A DNA stretch of 64,000 bases, taken from Alicyclobacillaceae bacterium (GTDB lineage: Bacteria; Bacillota; Bacilli; Kyrpidiales; Kyrpidiaceae). The DNA is taken from contig JASBVN010000004.1 of assembly GCA_029961045.1 (NCBI GenBank), positions 62,001 to 126,000 of the forward strand, given 5' to 3'. A model generated the notes under the pieces. The model was not told where the DNA came from. It searched no databases and saw only the letters and a program-made list of their open reading frames with translations. Positions within the stretch are counted from its first letter, which is position 1, and the number at the start of each line of letters is the position of its first letter. Shown here one piece after another: positions 47,202 to 56,424 of the stretch. The position numbers and the translations under genes are program-made.

Positions 47202-50200
47202 ATGTACATTAAGCGGCTCGAACTCATCGGGTTTAAATCCTTTGCCGATCGCACGGAGATCGAACTGGCCCCCGGCATCACCGCCGTAGTGGGGCCCAAC
47301 GGGAGCGGGAAAAGCAACATCGCCGAATGTCTGCGCTGGGTTCTCGGAGAACAGTCGGCCAAGAGCCTGCGCGGCAGCCGCATGGAAGACGTGATTTTTG
47401 CCGGCAGCGACTCCCGCAAACCGATCAACTTTTGCGAGGTCTCTTTGACGCTGGACAACCGGGACGGGAAGCTCCCTCTCGACTATCAGGAGATCACGGT
47501 CACCCGGCGCCTCTACCGCTCCGGAGAGAGCGAGTACAGCATCAACCGGCAGTCCTGCCGGCTGAAGGACGTGGTGGACCTCTTCATGGATACCGGCCTC
47601 GGCAAAGAGGCGTATTCCATGATCGGACAGGGCCGCATCGACGAAGTATTGTCCAACCGGCCGGAGGATCGAAGGGGAATTTTTGAAGAAGCGGCCGGAA
47701 TTGTAAAATACAAAACCCGAAAGCGCGAAGCCCTCAAGAAATTGGAAGATACCCGGGCCAATCTCGTGCGGGTGGACGATATCATCCACGAGCTTCGCGA
47801 ACAGATCGCTCCCCTGGCGGAGGATGCGGACCGGGAACGGGCCTACCGGGCATTGCGGGATCAGGCCTACGAACTGGAAGGCCGTTTGGCGGTCCTGCAC
47901 ATCGAGAATGTGTACCGCGATTTTCAAGAGGTCGAACAGAGCCGGGCCGACGCGGAACGGGAGGCCGCCGCGGCCCGGGCGGAGGTGGACCGTTGGGACG
48001 CCGTCCTGCAGGAAAAGCGCCTGATCTTGGCCCGCGCGGAAAGGGAACTGGAAGAATATCAGGAACAATGGGCCGAGCGCCGGGCGCAGCATGAGCGGGA
48101 TGAAGGCCGGCTCCGCGTCCTCGAAGAGCGGTTGACCCATTTCGAAAAATCGGCAGGGGAGATGCGGGAGCGGGAGCGAAGCCTTTTGGCCGGCCGCGCG
48201 GAGTGGTTGGAAGAAGCCGACCGGTTGCGGCGGGAGGTCGAAGAGGCGGAGCGGTTGGTGGAGGAACATGAGCGGCGTTTGGGCGAGGGCCCGGACGGCG
48301 GGACAGAGGAAGAACGCGAACGGGAGCTTTTGGAGAGCCGGAAGTCGGATCTCATCGATCTGTTGAACCGGGCGGCATCGGCCCGGAACGAATACCGCCA
48401 CTTGCTCGAAACGAGGGAGGCGGCGGCGGCGCGGAAGGCACGGGCCGAACAAGAGGTTCGGCGCCTGAGTGCGGAATTGGAGGAAACGGACTCTCGAATC
48501 CGGGACATGGATGCGGTCCGCGAAAGCCTGCAGAGTCAAATGGCCCGGTTGCAGGAAGAACATCGGGAATTGGCCCGGCGCGGAGAGGCCCTGGAGAGGG
48601 AATTGCGGGACCTGGAAGCCCGGTGGCGCCGGGACCGTGAACAATTAGCCGGCTTGTCGTCCAAACTGGAAGTCATGAAAGAGCTGGAGGACTCCTATGG
48701 CGGGTACGGGAGAGGGGTCAAGGCGGTTCTTCAAGCCGGCCGCTCGGGAGGATTGTCGGGCATTTGCGGAGCGGTGGCCGAACTGATCGAAGTGCCCGCC
48801 GGCCTTGAGGCGGCGGTGGAGACGGCACTGGGGCCGGCGCTTCAGTATGTGGTGGTGGAACACGAGGAGGACGGGAGGCGTGCAATTGAATATCTGAAGT
48901 CATCCGGGGAAGGCCGGATCACGTGTATTCCCTTGAGCGTGGTCCGGGAACGGCGGCTGGCGCCGGAGGACCGCCGGGTATTGGAAACGTCCGCCGGTTG
49001 GATTGGGGTCGCGGCGGATCTGATCCGCTGCGATCCGCTCTACCGGCCGGCCGTCGGCAACCTGCTCGGACAGGTCGTCGTGGCCCGGGACTTGCGGTCC
49101 GCCTCCGAAATGGCCAGGCGGACCCGCTATCGCTTTCGCGTTGTCACCCTGGACGGCGACGTGGTCCATCCCGGCGGCGCCATGAGTGGGGGGGCGCCGG
49201 CCCGGTCCGGGTCCAACCTCTTGTCCAGAAGGAGGCAGTTGGAAGAGGTCCGCCGGAAGGTCGACGGGTTGCGAAGGACCGTCGAAGAAGGCGGGAAACG
49301 AGTCGGCGATCTGGAAGAGGAGCAAAGACGCCTGGCGCTCCTCCGGGAGGAAATCGAGCGGCAGATGGGGGAACTCGCGGAGGAAATCCGGCGGAAGGAA
49401 CGGGAGCGGGCGGATCTGACCTCCGCCGCCCGGTCCCTGCGGGAACGGTTGGAGTGGAACCGTCTGGAGTTGGAGCAAAGCGAGGCGGAAATCCGGGACC
49501 GGGAGAGCAGCCTCCGGAAAACGGAAGCGGCGATCGAGGCGGCGGAGCGAGCGGTGGCGGAGGCGCAAGAGGACATCGAACGCCGCCGTCTCCGGGTGGA
49601 ACGGCTGCAGGCGGAGGCCGAGAGCCTCAGGGCCGCTCGGACGGAATTGCGGGTGAGATTGGCCTCCCTTCGGGAGCGGCACTTGTATCTCCGGGAACAG
49701 GAGGCGGAACGGCGCCGCCGGCTCGCCGCCCTCGAGGCGGAACTGGCCGATCTTCGGCGGACCTTGGCGCGATTGGAGGAAGACGCGCGAAAAGCCCGGG
49801 AGGAACGGGAAGCGGTGTCCGTTCGTTTGGCCCAGAGCCGGGGAGAAAACGCCGCTTGGGCCCTCCGGGTGGAAGAGGCGAGAAACCGGCGCCGGCGGGC
49901 GGCGGAGGAGGTCCAGGAGGCCGAGGCCCGGCTCGGCGAAGCCCGGGAGCGTTTGCGCCGGCGGGAAGAGCACTCGCACGGCCTCGCCGTTCGCCGGGAG
50001 CGTCTCCAAGTCGAATTGCGTCACGCGTTGGACGCCCTGGCGGAAAACTTCCGCATGGGTTATGAAAGAGCCAGGGAGCGGTTTGCTCCGGTGGAGGACC
50101 CCGGCCCCCTCCAAGAGCGGCTCCGGGTTCTCCGGGCGGAGATGGACGCCTTGGGCCCGGTGCGGACCGGAGCGATTGAAGAATATGAGCGGCTGCGCGA

Positions 50201-50774
50201 TCGGTTGAATTTCTTGGAACGTCAGCGGGCCGACCTACTGACGGCCGCCGACCGGCTGGACGAGGTCGTGCGGGATATCGACGCCGAAATGTCCCAGCGC
50301 TTTCTCCAAACCGTGGAGGCGGTCAACCGTCAATTTCAGGACGTGTTTTCTAAGCTGTTCGGCGGGGGGCGGGCCTATCTGCAATTGACCGACCCACAGG
50401 ATCCACTGGGCACGGGGGTGGAAATTGCCGCCCAGCCCCCGGGGAAAAAACTGCAAACCCTTTCGCTGTTGAGCGGCGGAGAACGGGCCCTCACGGCCAT
50501 TGCGCTGTTGTTCGCCATCTTGAAAGTGAATCCGGTGCCCGTTTGCGTTCTCGACGAGGTGGATGCCGCCCTCGACGAGGCCAACGTCCAGCGGTTCGCC
50601 CGGTATCTGAGGGAATTTTCCAATGAAACCCAGTTCGTGGTGATCACCCACCGAAAGGGCACCATGGAACAGGCGGATGCCCTATACGGGGTGGCGATGG
50701 AAGAGGCGGGCGTATCGAAAATGGTCGCGGTCCGGTTGGTGGACCCGGAGCCGGAAAAGCAAACGGCTTCGTGA
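47202..50774 (+). CDS. smc: Chromosome segregation protein SMC
   Basis: Condensin core ATPase of 1190 residues. The N-terminal head has GPNGSGKSN at about residues 31-39; two long coiled coils (about 165-490 and 670-1020) flank the hinge (about 500-660, GYGRGVKAVLQAG, MSGGAPARSGSNLL); the C-terminal head has the signature LLSGGERALTAIAL near 1088 and Walker B VCVLDEVDAALDE near 1116. ATG at 47202 gives MYIKRLELIGFKSFA behind CGGAG. It works with ScpA and ScpB, which are not in this window. ftsY follows 31 bases later. Confidence 0.97.
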   Translation: MYIKRLELIGFKSFADRTEIELAPGITAVVGPNGSGKSNIAECLRWVLGEQSAKSLRGSRMEDVIFAGSDSRKPINFCEVSLTLDNRDGKLPLDYQEITVTRRLYRSGESEYSINRQSCRLKDVVDLFMDTGLGKEAYSMIGQGRIDEVLSNRPEDRRGIFEEAAGIVKYKTRKREALKKLEDTRANLVRVDDIIHELREQIAPLAEDADRERAYRALRDQAYELEGRLAVLHIENVYRDFQEVEQSRADAEREAAAARAEVDRWDAVLQEKRLILARAERELEEYQEQWAERRAQHERDEGRLRVLEERLTHFEKSAGEMRERERSLLAGRAEWLEEADRLRREVEEAERLVEEHERRLGEGPDGGTEEERERELLESRKSDLIDLLNRAASARNEYRHLLETREAAAARKARAEQEVRRLSAELEETDSRIRDMDAVRESLQSQMARLQEEHRELARRGEALERELRDLEARWRRDREQLAGLSSKLEVMKELEDSYGGYGRGVKAVLQAGRSGGLSGICGAVAELIEVPAGLEAAVETALGPALQYVVVEHEEDGRRAIEYLKSSGEGRITCIPLSVVRERRLAPEDRRVLETSAGWIGVAADLIRCDPLYRPAVGNLLGQVVVARDLRSASEMARRTRYRFRVVTLDGDVVHPGGAMSGGAPARSGSNLLSRRRQLEEVRRKVDGLRRTVEEGGKRVGDLEEEQRRLALLREEIERQMGELAEEIRRKERERADLTSAARSLRERLEWNRLELEQSEAEIRDRESSLRKTEAAIEAAERAVAEAQEDIERRRLRVERLQAEAESLRAARTELRVRLASLRERHLYLREQEAERRRRLAALEAELADLRRTLARLEEDARKAREEREAVSVRLAQSRGENAAWALRVEEARNRRRRAAEEVQEAEARLGEARERLRRREEHSHGLAVRRERLQVELRHALDALAENFRMGYERARERFAPVEDPGPLQERLRVLRAEMDALGPVRTGAIEEYERLRDRLNFLERQRADLLTAADRLDEVVRDIDAEMSQRFLQTVEAVNRQFQDVFSKLFGGGRAYLQLTDPQDPLGTGVEIAAQPPGKKLQTLSLLSGGERALTAIALLFAILKVNPVPVCVLDEVDAALDEANVQRFARYLREFSNETQFVVITHRKGTMEQADALYGVAMEEAGVSKMVAVRLVDPEPEKQTAS

Positions 50775-50805
50775 TCGGGCTGCGCCGAATAGGGGGGATG
50801 TTTCG

Positions 50806-51741
50806 TTGGGATTGTTTGAACAATTTCGCAGTGGTCTGGCCCGGACCCGGGAAGCGTTTTTCGGCAAAATGGCGTCTCTCGTGACGGGGCGGGGAAAGTT
50901 GGATGACGCCCTGTTCGACGAACTGGAAGAATTGTTGATCATGGCCGATGTCGGCGTAGACGCCGCGACGGCCTGGGTAGACGCCCTGCGCCGGGAAGCC
51001 AGAGCGCGAAAAATTCAGGAAGCTTCCGCCCTTCGCCCTCTGCTGAGGGAGATGCTGCTGGACGCCCTGGGAAGGGAGCCGGTTCCCTTGAACCTGGCGC
51101 CCCGGGGACTGTCGGTCGTCCTCGTCGTTGGCGTCAACGGCTCCGGGAAGACCACCACGATCGGCCGGCTGGCTTACCGGTTGAAACGGGAGGGGAGGGC
51201 GGTCTTGTTGGCGGCGGGAGACACGTTCCGGGCGGCGGCGGCCGATCAGCTCGAGGTCTGGGCCCGCCGGGCCGGGGTGGACCTCGTACGCCAGCAGGAA
51301 GGCAGCGATCCGGCCGCCGTGGTGTTCGACGCGATCCGGGCGGGGAAATCCCGGGGAGCGGACGTAGTTCTTTGCGACACGGCCGGCCGGTTGCACAACA
51401 AGGCCAATCTCATGGCGGAACTCGAGAAAATCCGGCGGATTGCCGCCCGCGAAGTGGAGGGGGCCCCCCAGGAAGTTCTTTTGGTGATCGACGCTTCTAC
51501 CGGGCAGAATGCCCTGAACCAGGCGAAGGTGTTCACCGAATCGGCGGGCGTCACCGGAGTGGTGCTCACCAAACTCGACGGGACGGCCAAGGGAGGGATG
51601 GCGCTCGCCATCCGCAAAGAACTCGGCATCCCCGTCAAGTTTGCGGGGTTGGGCGAAGGGCTCGACGACCTTCACCCCTTTGATTCGGAAGCCTTTGTGG
51701 ACGCGCTGCTCGGCGCACCCTCCGAGGGCGGTTCCTCATAA
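50806..51741 (+). CDS. ftsY: Signal recognition particle receptor FtsY
   Basis: SRP-receptor GTPase, 311 residues, without the long acidic N-terminal domain of E. coli. The N domain (LFEQFRSGLARTREAF) precedes the G domain: GVNGSGKTTTIGRL, DTFRAAAADQLEVW, DTAGRLHNKANLM, LTKLDGTAKGG and GLGEGLDDL. TTG at 50806 follows AGGGGGGATG and gives (M)GLFEQFRSG. A GC-rich hairpin overlaps its stop (51724-51748) without a U-tract. Confidence 0.95.
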   Translation: MGLFEQFRSGLARTREAFFGKMASLVTGRGKLDDALFDELEELLIMADVGVDAATAWVDALRREARARKIQEASALRPLLREMLLDALGREPVPLNLAPRGLSVVLVVGVNGSGKTTTIGRLAYRLKREGRAVLLAAGDTFRAAAADQLEVWARRAGVDLVRQQEGSDPAAVVFDAIRAGKSRGADVVLCDTAGRLHNKANLMAELEKIRRIAAREVEGAPQEVLLVIDASTGQNALNQAKVFTESAGVTGVVLTKLDGTAKGGMALAIRKELGIPVKFAGLGEGLDDLHPFDSEAFVDALLGAPSEGGSS

Positions 51742-51748
51742 CCGCCTC

Positions 51749-51777
51749 TTGACAGGGAATCGGACGTGGGGTAGGAT
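51749..51777 (+). promoter_or_regulatory. Sigma-A promoter for ylxM-ffh
   Basis: TTGACA (51749-51754) and TAGGAT (51772-51777), 17 bp apart. It begins 7 bases after the ftsY stop, so ylxM-ffh can be expressed apart from smc-ftsY. Confidence 0.7.
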
Positions 51778-51809
51778 TCTGGTGTAAAGCCGAAGGGCTT
51801 GACAAGGCG

Positions 51810-52223
51810 GTGGCCTCCTTGCTCGACAAAACCACGCGGATAAACCTGTTGTACGATCACTACGGGGGCTTGTTGACCGAGCGGCAGAGGCGTTTCGTCG
51901 AGTTGCATTATGTGGAAGATCTGTCCCTCGGTGAAATTGCGGAACACTTTTCGATCAGCCGGCAGGCGGTGCACGACCACCTCAAGAGGGCGATCGAGCA
52001 ACTCGAAGAATACGAGTCGGTGCTGGGGCTGGTGGCCAAGGAAGACCGGAGGCGCCGGCTCGTTCGCCGGATTTCCGAAGAAGTGGAATCCCTGCCCCTG
52101 GAGGAGGCCCGGAAGGCTTGCCTGCGCCGGCTGATCGACCAGCTGGCGGAGGACGGCGAGGAGGCCGAATCCGGGGCCCGGGCTCATCCGGAATGGCGAG
52201 AGGGGGATCGCCGTCATGTTTGA
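51810..52223 (+). CDS. ylxM: YlxM/p13 family DNA-binding protein
   Basis: A 137-residue protein with a sigma-factor-like (region 4) helix-turn-helix: LSLGEIAEHFSISRQAVHDHL, one residue beyond the helix pair. YlxM/p13 proteins always precede ffh and are reported to act with the SRP in streptococci. The start motif LLDKTTRINLLYDHYG matches the family. GTG at 51810 is listed; TTG at 51819 is possible. It overlaps ffh by 8 bp. Confidence 0.92.
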   Translation: MASLLDKTTRINLLYDHYGGLLTERQRRFVELHYVEDLSLGEIAEHFSISRQAVHDHLKRAIEQLEEYESVLGLVAKEDRRRRLVRRISEEVESLPLEEARKACLRRLIDQLAEDGEEAESGARAHPEWREGDRRHV

Positions 52224-53550
52224 GGGACTGGCGGGCCGGTTGCAGGAAGCCTTTGCGCGGTTGCGGCAAAAGGGAAAGTTGAGCGAAGCCGATGTGGACG
52301 ACGCGCTGCGGGAAGTCCGGCGGGCTCTTTTGGCGGCGGACGTCCATTTCACTGTGGTGCGGGATTTTGTGCAAAGGGTGAGGGAACGGGCCGTCGGCCA
52401 GGAGGTCATGAAAAGTCTCACGCCCGCCCAGCAGGTGGTGAAGATCGTCCACGACGAACTGACGGCGCTCATGGGGGGACAACAGGCGGGTTTGAACTTG
52501 TCGGGCCGCAAGCCCGCCGTCCTTCTGCTGGTCGGCCTCCAAGGCGCCGGAAAGACGACGACGGCGGCTAAATTGGCAAACTGGTTGCGAAAACAGGGGC
52601 GGCGTCCTCTGTTGGCGGCGGCGGACGTGTACCGGCCGGCAGCGGTCCGCCAACTCCAGGTCCTGGGTGAACAACTCGGGGTGCCCGTGTTCTCGATGGG
52701 AGATCGTTCCGATCCGGTGGACATCGCCAAAGCCGCCGTCGAACACGCGGCGGGAGCCGGTTGCGATGTCGTGCTGGTGGACACCGCCGGCCGGCTGCAC
52801 GTCGACGAAGAGCTGATGGCGGAGTTGGAGCGGATCAAAGAAGCGGTGCAGCCTTCCGAGATCCTTCTGGTGGTCGATGCGATGACCGGCCAGGTGGCGG
52901 TGGAAGTCGCCGAGGCGTTTCATCGCCGGCTCCATTTGACCGGGGCGATTTTCACGAAACTCGACGGAGATACGAAAGGCGGGGCGGCCCTGTCGATTCG
53001 GGCCGTCACCGGCTGTCCGGTGAAGTTCGCCGGCGTGGGCGAAAAAACGGACGCCTTGGAACCGTTCCACCCGGACCGGATGGCTTCCCGCATCCTCGGA
53101 ATGGGGGATGTGCTGACCCTCATCGAAAAGGCTCAGGAAGCCGTGGACGCCGAAAAGGCCAAACAGCTGGAGCGCCATTTGCGGGAAGGGGAGTTTACCC
53201 TCGAAGATTTTCTCGAACAGTTGCGGCAGGTCCGCAAACTGGGCCCCCTCGACCAATTGCTGGGGATGATCCCCGGAATGGGTCGGTGGAAGGGCGTACA
53301 AAATCTTCAGGTGGACGAACGGCAATTGAGCCGCGTGGAAGCGATCATCCTGTCGATGACCCCCGAGGAGCGGAGGAACCCGGACATCATCGACGGGAGT
53401 CGGAGGCGCCGAATCGCCGCCGGCAGCGGCACCCGGGTCGAAGAGGTCGGGCGGTTGCTCAAACAGTTTCGGGAAATGAAGAAGATGGTCAAGCAATTTT
53501 CGGGAATGGCCAAGAAATTCGGCAGGCGAAAGGGCTTCAGGCCCTTCTGA
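52216..53550 (+). CDS. ffh: Signal recognition particle protein Ffh
   Basis: SRP54 GTPase of 444 residues. The N and G domains show [51 protein letters not shown] and [14 protein letters not shown]; the methionine-rich M domain from about residue 325 has [14 protein letters not shown] and the RNA-binding [16 protein letters not shown] at 52216. The end of the M domain is short and basic. The 4.5S/scRNA partner gene was not found here. Confidence 0.97.
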   Translation: MFEGLAGRLQEAFARLRQKGKLSEADVDDALREVRRALLAADVHFTVVRDFVQRVRERAVGQEVMKSLTPAQQVVKIVHDELTALMGGQQAGLNLSGRKPAVLLLVGLQGAGKTTTAAKLANWLRKQGRRPLLAAADVYRPAAVRQLQVLGEQLGVPVFSMGDRSDPVDIAKAAVEHAAGAGCDVVLVDTAGRLHVDEELMAELERIKEAVQPSEILLVVDAMTGQVAVEVAEAFHRRLHLTGAIFTKLDGDTKGGAALSIRAVTGCPVKFAGVGEKTDALEPFHPDRMASRILGMGDVLTLIEKAQEAVDAEKAKQLERHLREGEFTLEDFLEQLRQVRKLGPLDQLLGMIPGMGRWKGVQNLQVDERQLSRVEAIILSMTPEERRNPDIIDGSRRRRIAAGSGTRVEEVGRLLKQFREMKKMVKQFSGMAKKFGRRKGFRPF

Positions 53551-53585
53551 ATCTGCCGAAACCAAACGGGAGGTACGAGAGGGGC

Positions 53586-53864
53586 ATGGTCAAAATTCGC
53601 TTGAAGAGAATGGGAGCGAAAAAGCGTCCTTTTTACCGGGTGGTCGTGGCGGATTCCCGGTCGCCGCGGGACGGCCGGTTCATCGAGGAGATCGGGACCT
53701 ACGATCCTTTATCCGATCCGGCGAAAATTCACATCGACACCGAAAAGGCGCTGAAGTGGCTCCAAAACGGCGCCCAGCCTTCGGATACGGCGCGGAGCCT
53801 TCTGCGCAAAGCGGGGGTCCTGCGGCAGTTCCACGAACTCCGGGCGGCCCGGAGCAAGCGGTGA
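53586..53864 (+). CDS. rpsP: 30S ribosomal protein S16
   Basis: The 92-residue bS16 begins [20 protein letters not shown] and has [19 protein letters not shown] at 53586 follows GGGAGG. In Bacillus it is followed by the KH-domain RNA-binding gene khpA (ylqC) and ylqD before rimM; only 78 bases separate rpsP from rimM here, with a terminator between, so khpA is missing at this site. Confidence 0.97.
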   Translation: MVKIRLKRMGAKKRPFYRVVVADSRSPRDGRFIEEIGTYDPLSDPAKIHIDTEKALKWLQNGAQPSDTARSLLRKAGVLRQFHELRAARSKR

Positions 53865-53900
53865 GGCCGGGGCGGCCGGAGCGGGGGAAGCGGCGCGCGG

Positions 53901-53922
53901 GCCGGGGCGTCCCCCGGCTTTT
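53901..53922 (+). terminator. Intrinsic terminator after rpsP
   Basis: GCCGGGG (53901-53907) pairs with CCCCGGC (53912-53918) over CGTC, followed by TTTT. It ends 20 bases before the rimM start. Confidence 0.68.
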
Positions 53923-53942
53923 CCGTTAGAGGTGGGAACGGC

Positions 53943-54470
53943 ATGGCGCAAGGGGAAGCGATGTTCACCGTCGGAGTGGTGGTGGGCACCCATGGCCTTC
54001 GGGGGGAAGTACGGGTGTTTCCCCGGACGGATTTTCCGGAGGTTCGGTTCCGGGAAGGGTCGGTCCTGTGGCTGGAAGGGCGCCAGGGGCCCGACGAACC
54101 GGTTCGCGTGGAACGGGCGCGGAAACACAAAAACGTCTACATCGTGAAATTCGCGGGGGCGGATTCCATCTCTCAGGTCGAATCCTGGAGGGGGCGGGGG
54201 CTGCGGGTGCCCGAGTCCGAATTGATGCCCCTGCCGGAAGGGACCTACTACATTCATCAATTGGTGGGTTGCGACGTGTTCGACGAGGCTGGGAACCGCT
54301 TGGGCGAATTGGTGGAGGTCCTGCAGCCCGGCGCCAATGACGTATACGTCGTCCGCCGTCCCGGTGCCCGAGATTTGTTGCTCCCGGCGATTCCGTCGGT
54401 GATCAAGCAAGTGATCATCGAGGAAAAGCGGATGGTCGTTTCCCTGTTGGAGGGGCTGGAGGATTTGTGA
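53943..54470 (+). CDS. rimM: Ribosome maturation factor RimM
   Basis: Binds S19 during 30S head assembly. The 175 residues show VGVVVGTHGLRGEVRV in the RimM domain and a C-terminal PRC barrel (GTYYIHQLVGCDVFDE, LLPAIPSVIKQV). ATG at 53943 follows AGAGGTGGG. It overlaps trmD by 4 bp; rimM-trmD-rplS is a conserved bacterial order. Confidence 0.95.
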   Translation: MAQGEAMFTVGVVVGTHGLRGEVRVFPRTDFPEVRFREGSVLWLEGRQGPDEPVRVERARKHKNVYIVKFAGADSISQVESWRGRGLRVPESELMPLPEGTYYIHQLVGCDVFDEAGNRLGELVEVLQPGANDVYVVRRPGARDLLLPAIPSVIKQVIIEEKRMVVSLLEGLEDL

Positions 54471-55261
54471 GAATCGACGTGCTGACCCTCTTTCCGGACA
54501 TGTTCACCGGCGTGCTGGAGTCGAGCATCCTTGGAAGGGCTCGCAGAAGCGGAAAGCTGGAGGTTCGGCTGGTCAACTTTCGCGACTGGGCCCTCAATAA
54601 ACACAAGACGGTGGACGACTATCCCTATGGAGGCGGGACGGGGATGGTGCTGTCCCCCGAGCCGATTTTCCGGGCGGTGGAGGACTGCCTCCGGGACGGG
54701 CCGGAGGGCCGGCGGCGGGTGGTGTTGCTGTGTCCCCAGGGCCGGCGGCTGAACCAATCGATCGTCGAAGAGTTGGCGGCGCTCGACCACCTGGTGTTGA
54801 TATGCGGACACTACGAGGGATACGACGAAAGGATCCGGGAGCACCTCGCCGACGACGAGATCTCGCTGGGAGATTTTATCCTCACCGGGGGCGAGATTCC
54901 CGCCATGGCGGTGATCGATGCGGTGGCCCGCCTTCTGCCGGGGGTTCTGGGCAACGAGGAATCCGCCCGTTCGGAGAGCTTTGCGGAGGGATGGCTGGAA
55001 TATCCCCAATACACCCGGCCGGCGGTCTTTCGGGGGTGGGAAGTGCCGGAGGTGTTGCTGTCCGGCCATCACGGCGAGATCGCCCGGTGGAGGCGCCGGG
55101 AAGCGATGCGGCGCACCGTGTTGAGGCGGCCCGATCTGATCCGGTGGGACGCATTGTCCGAAGAAGAGCGCCGGCAATTGGTGGAAATCTGCCGGGAAGA
55201 AGGGGTGCGTTTGCCCCAAATCCCGCCGGAGGCGTTTGACACCCCGAAAGCGGGAAATTGA
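54467..55261 (+). CDS. trmD: tRNA (guanine-37-N1)-methyltransferase
   Basis: SPOUT methyltransferase that prevents +1 frameshifting at proline codons. The 264 residues carry RIDVLTLFPDMF, the disordered-loop motif VDDYPYGGGTGMVL, the trefoil knot ICGHYEGYDERI and SLGDFILTGGEIPAM. GTG at 54467 overlaps rimM. A small CCCG-AAAG-CGGG hairpin lies at its stop. Confidence 0.97.
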   Translation: MRIDVLTLFPDMFTGVLESSILGRARRSGKLEVRLVNFRDWALNKHKTVDDYPYGGGTGMVLSPEPIFRAVEDCLRDGPEGRRRVVLLCPQGRRLNQSIVEELAALDHLVLICGHYEGYDERIREHLADDEISLGDFILTGGEIPAMAVIDAVARLLPGVLGNEESARSESFAEGWLEYPQYTRPAVFRGWEVPEVLLSGHHGEIARWRRREAMRRTVLRRPDLIRWDALSEEERRQLVEICREEGVRLPQIPPEAFDTPKAGN

Positions 55262-55262
55262 A

Positions 55263-55290
55263 TTGGACGGCGCGGCGGCTGTGTTATATT
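55263..55290 (+). promoter_or_regulatory. Possible promoter for rplS
   Basis: TTGGAC (55263-55268) and TATATT (55285-55290) are 16 bp apart; a consensus TATAAT also lies at 55292-55297 but is 23 bp from that -35. The AT-rich patch stands out in this GC-rich sequence and lies just after trmD. Confidence 0.45.
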
Positions 55291-55297
55291 ATATAAT

Positions 55298-55369
55298 GAG
55301 CGGTGGCGATCAAGGCGGTCCTCTGCGATTTCAATCGGAATGAACGCCTGGTGGGAAGGAGGTTGGTCG
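55298..55369 (+). promoter_or_regulatory. Candidate L19 leader RNA before rplS
   Basis: The 72-base leader folds into an outer stem AGGCG/CGCCT (55313-55317 with 55345-55349) with an inner CGAT-TTCA-ATCG hairpin (55326-55337), ending next to the rplS ribosome site. An L19 leader family is known upstream of rplS in low-GC Gram-positives; whether this leader belongs to it cannot be judged without a covariance search. Confidence 0.35.
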
Positions 55370-55714
55370 ATGCATCCCGTCATTCGCCAGTTGGCAGAAG
55401 AATCGATGCGGAAAGATCTGCCGGAATTCCGGCCCGGCGATACCCTTCGCGTCCATGTGAAGGTTCGGGAGGGAAACCGGGAGCGCATTCAAGTGTTCGA
55501 AGGAGTTGTGATTAAACGCCGGGGTTCCGGAATCAGCGAGACGTTCACGGTCCGGAAAATCTCTTACGGCGTCGGGGTGGAGAGAACGTTTCCCCTCCAT
55601 TCTCCGCAGATCGACAAACTGGAAGTGGTCCGCCGCGGACGCGTGCGCCGCGCTAAACTGTACTATCTGCGCAACCTCACGGGGAAAGCGGCCCGGATCA
55701 AAGAAATTCGCTGA
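55370..55714 (+). CDS. rplS: 50S ribosomal protein L19
   Basis: The 114-residue bL19 shows [39 protein letters not shown] and [16 protein letters not shown] at 55370 follows GGGAAGGAGG; the in-frame ATG at 55340 lies in the leader. A strong hairpin follows the stop. Confidence 0.97.
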   Translation: MHPVIRQLAEESMRKDLPEFRPGDTLRVHVKVREGNRERIQVFEGVVIKRRGSGISETFTVRKISYGVGVERTFPLHSPQIDKLEVVRRGRVRRAKLYYLRNLTGKAARIKEIR

Positions 55715-55716
55715 GC

Positions 55717-55753
55717 CGAAGAGGGACTTGTTTCGCAGACAAGTCCCTCTTCG
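55717..55753 (+). terminator. Strong hairpin after rplS, no U-tract
   Basis: A perfect 15-bp stem joins 55717-55731 and 55739-55753 around TTCGCAG, followed at once by a second small stem (CGCAT/ATGCG). No T-run follows, so it may be a processing or stabilising 3' structure, or a weak terminator. Confidence 0.5.
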
Positions 55754-55806
55754 CATACGAAAGCATGCGGAGGACGGCGGTGGGAGACCATTGAAGGAGG
55801 GAGTCC

Positions 55807-56388
55807 ATGTCGGAGCAGGGTCAGCAGCCCGTCGACGCGCCGGAACACCCCCGCTCCCCTGCGGGGTCGTCCTGGCGGGAATGGTGGGAGTGGGCGGCGG
55901 CGATCGCGATCGCTCTTGTTTTGGCGTATCTGATTCGGCTGTTTGTGTTTGAGATTTTCGTCGTCGACGGGGAATCGATGGAGCCGACATTACATAACGG
56001 AGAGCGGCTTGTGGTCGACAAAATCATCTATCATTTCAAAAAGCCGAACTACGGGGATGTGGTGATCTTCCGGTACCCCTCCGATCCCAGGCAAGATTTT
56101 GTTAAGCGGGTGATCGGTCTGCCGGGCGACCGGATTGAAATTCGCAATGGGGTCGTGTACCGGAACGGTCAGGTCCTTCAAGAACCGTATATCGCGGAGG
56201 CGCCCAAGGCGTCCTTCGGTCCTGCCGTGGTACCTCCCGACCACGTCTTTGTCATGGGGGACAACCGGAATCACAGCAAGGACAGCCGGGATCCGTCGGT
56301 GGGGATGGTCCCCTTCGCCAACCTCATCGGCCGGGCCGATGTGATCTTTTGGCCCTTTTCGCGATTTCAAATTCAGCCGTTTCCATGA
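55807..56388 (+). CDS. lepB: Type I signal peptidase
   Basis: Membrane serine protease that removes signal peptides. The 193-residue Sip-type protein has a single N-terminal helix at about residues 28-48 and the Ser-Lys dyad: Ser57 in VDGESMEPTL and Lys100 in DFVKRVIGLPGDRI, plus the box E motif MGDNRNHSKDSR. ATG at 55807 follows GAAGGAGGG. The catalytic domain is outside the membrane. Position between rplS and rbgA is the usual one in this order. Confidence 0.95.
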   Translation: MSEQGQQPVDAPEHPRSPAGSSWREWWEWAAAIAIALVLAYLIRLFVFEIFVVDGESMEPTLHNGERLVVDKIIYHFKKPNYGDVVIFRYPSDPRQDFVKRVIGLPGDRIEIRNGVVYRNGQVLQEPYIAEAPKASFGPAVVPPDHVFVMGDNRNHSKDSRDPSVGMVPFANLIGRADVIFWPFSRFQIQPFP

Positions 56389-56424
56389 TGCGAACGGATC
56401 GGTCCGGGGACGGGAGGGATTCCC

